A stretch of DNA of 39,231 nt from a virus: positions 1 to 39,231 of the IMG/VR virus record IMGVR_UViG_3300046450_002069; one strand, given 5' to 3'. Made by a program: the position numbers and the translations under genes. Below the pieces are notes generated by a model. The model ran no database searches. It saw only the letters and a program-made list of their open reading frames with translations, and was not told the origin of the DNA. Shown here piece by piece: positions 35,908 to 39,231 of the stretch; the stretch's first letter is position 1; each line of letters begins with the position of its first letter.

Positions 35908-38152
35908 CATATGTATTGTAGGAAGCGGCCGATGGGCAAGAATTATTGCAAGGTCCGGAAGTTTCCATCCAACAACTGCAATTGAAATAGTATCTCTACA
36001 CAACTATAATAACACAAAATCCTGGATAGAGCAACTGGGACTTGACATTCCTTTATATAATAGTTTAAATGATATTACTGCTAATAAAGTAATTGTAGCC
36101 AACCATCCTGCAGATCATTACGATACATGTAAACAATTACTACAAAAAGGTAAAACTGTTCTTTGTGAAAAACCTTTTGTGCCTACCCTTGAACAGGCAA
36201 TCGAACTAGGTCAACTAGGTGAAATTTATATAGGATATGAGTTTAATTTTTCTCAATATTTTAAACAATTGCCAGCTCCTCCGGAACGTGAAATATCAAT
36301 AACATGGCATTCGGTGTTTGATGAAGTAAAATACGGAGAACGTAAAATATCCGATATGACTATTAGTATCTTTGATGATATTAATCCGCATATATTAACA
36401 ATAGTAGATATGGTACTTGGAAAAAAAACATATCAAATTAGTACTATTACACGCAACGAAACAACTATTAATTATACATTGTCAGCACCAGGACACAACG
36501 TTTACAGTTTTTACCGTATTCATGTTGAATTAAAACGCAATGCATCAAAAGCATACAGAGCAATTTCGTTTGGGGACACTATATATGATTTTACTAAATT
36601 AAACGAAGGCTCATTAGACGAAGAACTAGAACATTTTATGAAGGATACAATGCCATATAATCTTAGTGGTAGCCCTAGTGGAATGCAAAAACATAATCAT
36701 TGGATTGTAGATATTACCGAACAAGGTAATAAAATGTTATACAAAGAAAATCTAAAATCTAATGAGTATACTGCATTTAGAGAATATATGTTAAAGCATC
36801 TTTTAAATGCAAACGCATTATCTAATCCTAAAGATGTTACACTTGTAGATAACGTAACTGCTAAAGCAAAAAGTATTGTTAGCATGTTAGCCGACAATCC
36901 ATTTGTGACACAAGAAGAAATAGCAAATAAACTAATTCTTGATAAAGAACAATTAAACAAAATTAATAAAGCAATTAAAGAGTGTAAGTTTGCACAAGAT
37001 CTTATTATAAATGGACAAGGTACAAAATATTGGAAAAATTCTATTATACCTTTACTACAAAAGGATCTTGTTAATAAGTGTTTGAATAATGAGTATCAAT
37101 ATCCATATAGAATAGGTTTGTACTTAGGACAATCATGTATGTTTTATTGTAGTTTCTGTGGGCGTGAGCATGATGCATATTATAAAAAAGATGTACGACA
37201 ACACGGCAACGAATTAATTCATAATATAATTGACACCGCACCCACTGATGATCCACATAGATTTTATTTAAGTGGCGGATTAGAACCGTTGACAAATCCA
37301 GGATTAGGTAGTATAATTAAGCATGGAGCCGCTCGTGGATTTAAATTTGGGTTATATACAAACGGCTACATGTTAACAGAAAAGTATTTAGAACAACAGC
37401 AAGGGGTGTGGGATTTAGATACATTACGTATTAGTTTATATGGGTATGATACTGAGAGTTATTATAATACAACTAAGAGTAAAAAAGGATTTGATATTGT
37501 AAAACAGAATGCAATAACTTTTTCAAAGTTACGAAACAGGTTAGGTAAAAAGGTAAAATTTGGATTTAATTATGTTGTATTACCAGGACAAGCAAAACAC
37601 ATATATAAAATTATTAAATTTGTTGAGGATGTTGGCGGAGACTTTCTTACTTTACGAGAAGATTATTCCAATCCGACTGATGCAAATAAATTTGAAAACC
37701 AACAACAATTAATAGAAGCATTTGAAAAAATAGATACTAATATACATATTGATTACGGTTATGCTTTACATTATCCTAGTTTAGGATTACCTGGTAAAGT
37801 ACTACAACATGTAACGCATAAAGAAATGCAACCTAAGGGTTTCCCGCAAATATCGTGTGTAATTGACTTGTATGGCGATGTTTATTTGTATAGAGAAGCA
37901 GGATTTTTAGATCGTCCAGGTGCAGATAGATATATTATAGGAAGACTTAGCCCAACAAATACATTTAAAGATATTATTAATAATTATAAAGAAATAGCCC
38001 CACAAGAAAATGATACTGATTACTTTGATGCATTTGATCATACTATAACTAAATTATTAAACAAAGAAAAAGCAGATAAATATTTCAATGTGCAAAGTCC
38101 AGTTGTTATTCCACAGGACACACAAGTAATACAAGCATTTTATCCTAAATGA
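35888..38152 (+). CDS. Gfo/Idh/MocA-type oxidoreductase fused to radical SAM enzyme
   Basis: A 754-residue protein with two enzyme halves. Residues 1-300 form an NAD(P)-dependent Gfo/Idh/MocA-type oxidoreductase. ICIVGSGRWARI (Gly12, Gly14) binds the dinucleotide, VLCEKPFVP (Glu94-Lys95-Pro96) is the catalytic-site EKP motif, and DINPHILTIVDMVLG (His168) matches the conserved 'D..pH..D....G' helix. Residues about 330-400 are a helical linker with a winged-helix-like stretch. Residues 410-680 form a radical-SAM domain: CMFYCSFC (Cys417, 421, 424), GGLEP (463-467, one residue longer than GGEP), LYTNGYM and LRISLYGYD. A lone C-terminal Cys near 655 leaves no room for a full SPASM cluster. The combination suggests oxidation and radical chemistry on one sugar-type substrate. 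It shows no frameshift and is one continuous reading frame. Confidence 0.85.
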   Translation: MRKQISDICIVGSGRWARIIARSGSFHPTTAIEIVSLHNYNNTKSWIEQLGLDIPLYNSLNDITANKVIVANHPADHYDTCKQLLQKGKTVLCEKPFVPTLEQAIELGQLGEIYIGYEFNFSQYFKQLPAPPEREISITWHSVFDEVKYGERKISDMTISIFDDINPHILTIVDMVLGKKTYQISTITRNETTINYTLSAPGHNVYSFYRIHVELKRNASKAYRAISFGDTIYDFTKLNEGSLDEELEHFMKDTMPYNLSGSPSGMQKHNHWIVDITEQGNKMLYKENLKSNEYTAFREYMLKHLLNANALSNPKDVTLVDNVTAKAKSIVSMLADNPFVTQEEIANKLILDKEQLNKINKAIKECKFAQDLIINGQGTKYWKNSIIPLLQKDLVNKCLNNEYQYPYRIGLYLGQSCMFYCSFCGREHDAYYKKDVRQHGNELIHNIIDTAPTDDPHRFYLSGGLEPLTNPGLGSIIKHGAARGFKFGLYTNGYMLTEKYLEQQQGVWDLDTLRISLYGYDTESYYNTTKSKKGFDIVKQNAITFSKLRNRLGKKVKFGFNYVVLPGQAKHIYKIIKFVEDVGGDFLTLREDYSNPTDANKFENQQQLIEAFEKIDTNIHIDYGYALHYPSLGLPGKVLQHVTHKEMQPKGFPQISCVIDLYGDVYLYREAGFLDRPGADRYIIGRLSPTNTFKDIINNYKEIAPQENDTDYFDAFDHTITKLLNKEKADKYFNVQSPVVIPQDTQVIQAFYPK

Positions 38153-39000
38153 ATATTTTAGTATATCAACATATCTATAAGAACGGAGGATCTACCGTAT
38201 GGAAACGTTATAAAAATAATGCAGTATCGACATTATTACGTTTTCCTAGTTATGAGTTGCCAACAAAGTGTATAAGAACAAAAGATGACGAAGAATATGA
38301 TACTCCGTTTAATAATAAAATGAATCCCCAACCACAATTTATACATGGTAGACTTCATCCTGGGTTATTAGAAAATAATTTTGATTGTAATCCAATTTAT
38401 ACAACAACATTACGAGAACCCATTGACAGGATAATGAGTGCCTATAATTTTTTTATATCTGACATATGGTATAAATGGGGGAACGAGATGGATGTTGATT
38501 TTAAATTATGGTTTTTAAATAGTTTTAATCTTGTACCAACTGAATATGAAGCACAATATGAATGGTTTATACTTCATACTAATGAAAATCCAATAAGTTA
38601 CAACGATGCATTAGTATCAACATACAAGCGATTTAAATTTAGAGAATGGCAACGACACGAAGAAAGAGAATCAATACCTACCGAAGAACGAGCAATAGCT
38701 CTTGAAGAAAAAAATTGCGAGCTTGCTTTTAATACTATAAAAAAAAGATATAAGCATGTATTCTTTTTAGATCAAGTTGATCGTTTAGAAAAGATTGATA
38801 AATTATTTCAAGATTACGATATACCAGTTAACCCAAATGTAAATATAACAAACGAAAACGATAGCAATGATGCATTTGGACCAATGAAACGAAATGCTGT
38901 ACAATTTACTGACTTATCAACTGAGTATCAAGAATTTGCTTACAAATTTTTAAAATACGAAATACAATTTTATAATAACTGTAAAGATGAATATTCATAA
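38149..39000 (+). CDS. Sulfotransferase (Sulfotransfer_2-like) 3
   Basis: A 283-residue protein with LVYQHIYKNGGSTVWKRY at residues 4-21 (His8, Lys11, Gly14, Ser15, Thr16), a 5'-phosphosulfate loop of the 'H..KnGGST' subtype. TTLREPIDRIMSAYNF near 86-101 (Arg89, Ser98) is the 3'-phosphate motif. Acceptor-half elements FKLWFLNSFNLVPTEYEAQYEWF and HVFFLDQVDRLEKIDKLF line up with the protein at 29646, its closest relative here by eye. The enzyme is cytosolic. It starts with ATGA on the radical-SAM fusion gene and overlaps the next, truncated gene by 14 bases. Function as PAPS-dependent sulfotransferase is likely; the acceptor is unknown. Confidence 0.83.
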   Translation: MNILVYQHIYKNGGSTVWKRYKNNAVSTLLRFPSYELPTKCIRTKDDEEYDTPFNNKMNPQPQFIHGRLHPGLLENNFDCNPIYTTTLREPIDRIMSAYNFFISDIWYKWGNEMDVDFKLWFLNSFNLVPTEYEAQYEWFILHTNENPISYNDALVSTYKRFKFREWQRHEERESIPTEERAIALEEKNCELAFNTIKKRYKHVFFLDQVDRLEKIDKLFQDYDIPVNPNVNITNENDSNDAFGPMKRNAVQFTDLSTEYQEFAYKFLKYEIQFYNNCKDEYS

Positions 39001-39231
39001 TTATTTAAATAACCATTCTGGAAATACTGTTGTTTATTGTGTTGGTGATAAAAATATTATCCCCATGATGCAAAACATGATTACATCACATAATCAAAGT
39101 ACTAGCGAAACTATTGTATTATTTGCTTTAGATAAAGAAATGGCTGATGCTTGTCGTGAAATGTGTCCTGTAATAGATTACTATCCTGCAAGCAAAATTA
39201 GCAACATGTACTTTCAAAAATTACTGATCGC
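38987..39231 (+). CDS. Nucleotide-diphospho-sugar transferase-like protein, cut by window end
   Basis: An open reading frame from ATG at 38987 to the last base, 81 complete codons visible. It begins MNIHNYLNNHSGNTVVYCVG, then NMITSHNQSTSETIVLFALD and KEMADACREMCPVIDYYPAS. That order of strand, loop and helices matches the N-terminal part of the nucleotide-diphospho-sugar transferase group (PF03407-like), which places a 'vvvfaLDe....c...g..v..y' block just there. The gene overlaps the sulfotransferase stop by 14 bases, continuing the coupled series. It shows that the cluster extends beyond the window. The DxD region is not included, so the call rests on the N-terminus only. Confidence 0.6.
   Translation, partial: MNIHNYLNNHSGNTVVYCVGDKNIIPMMQNMITSHNQSTSETIVLFALDKEMADACREMCPVIDYYPASKISNMYFQKLLI

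Overview
The window looks like part of the late region of an AT-rich (roughly 30% G+C by eye), T4-like myovirus, most probably marine. Three observations support this: adjacent baseplate-wedge genes of the gp25 and gp6 type, an exceptionally long baseplate or fibre protein, and intergenic matches to the T4 late-promoter octamer TATAAATA (the NATAAATA form is known from marine T4-like cyanophages). The host cannot be named from this sequence. No tRNA, rRNA, CRISPR array, insertion sequence or integrase was found, and no gap without a gene exceeds about 110 bases.

Layout. (1) Positions 1-907 hold a minus-strand lipoprotein gene of the LPP20 type. It has visibly higher G+C than its surroundings and its own near-perfect bacterial sigma70 promoter, the arrangement of a phage 'moron'. 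(2) Positions 908-1615 hold a minus-strand DxD glycosyltransferase. (3) Positions 1646-18489 are the plus-strand virion block: gp25-like, gp6-like (enlarged), a 3568-residue giant with carbohydrate-binding-like modules and a cupredoxin-like module, two small structural proteins, and a fibre protein with a Gly-Tyr-Ser repeat. (4) From an exact TATAAATA late promoter at 18516 to the end of the window, about 20 kb of tightly packed plus-strand genes (overlaps of 1-20 bases, largest gap 8 bases) form one translationally coupled modification cluster.

The cluster encodes five radical-SAM proteins (three with an N-terminal cysteine 'twitch'-like domain, one with a C-terminal SPASM-like cysteine set, one fused to a Gfo/Idh/MocA-type oxidoreductase). 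It also encodes five glycosyltransferases or GT-like proteins, four sulfotransferase-family proteins, two FkbM-type methyltransferases, one further SAM methyltransferase-like protein, two MORN-type repeat proteins and four proteins I do not recognise. The most economical reading is a phage-encoded late pathway that builds and tailors (redox or radical chemistry, O-methylation, O-sulfation) an unusual glycan. Its target may be the fibres encoded immediately upstream or the host surface. Modification of the fibre polypeptide itself is an alternative. The enzyme families are read directly from motifs; the joint pathway, its substrate and its target are inference.
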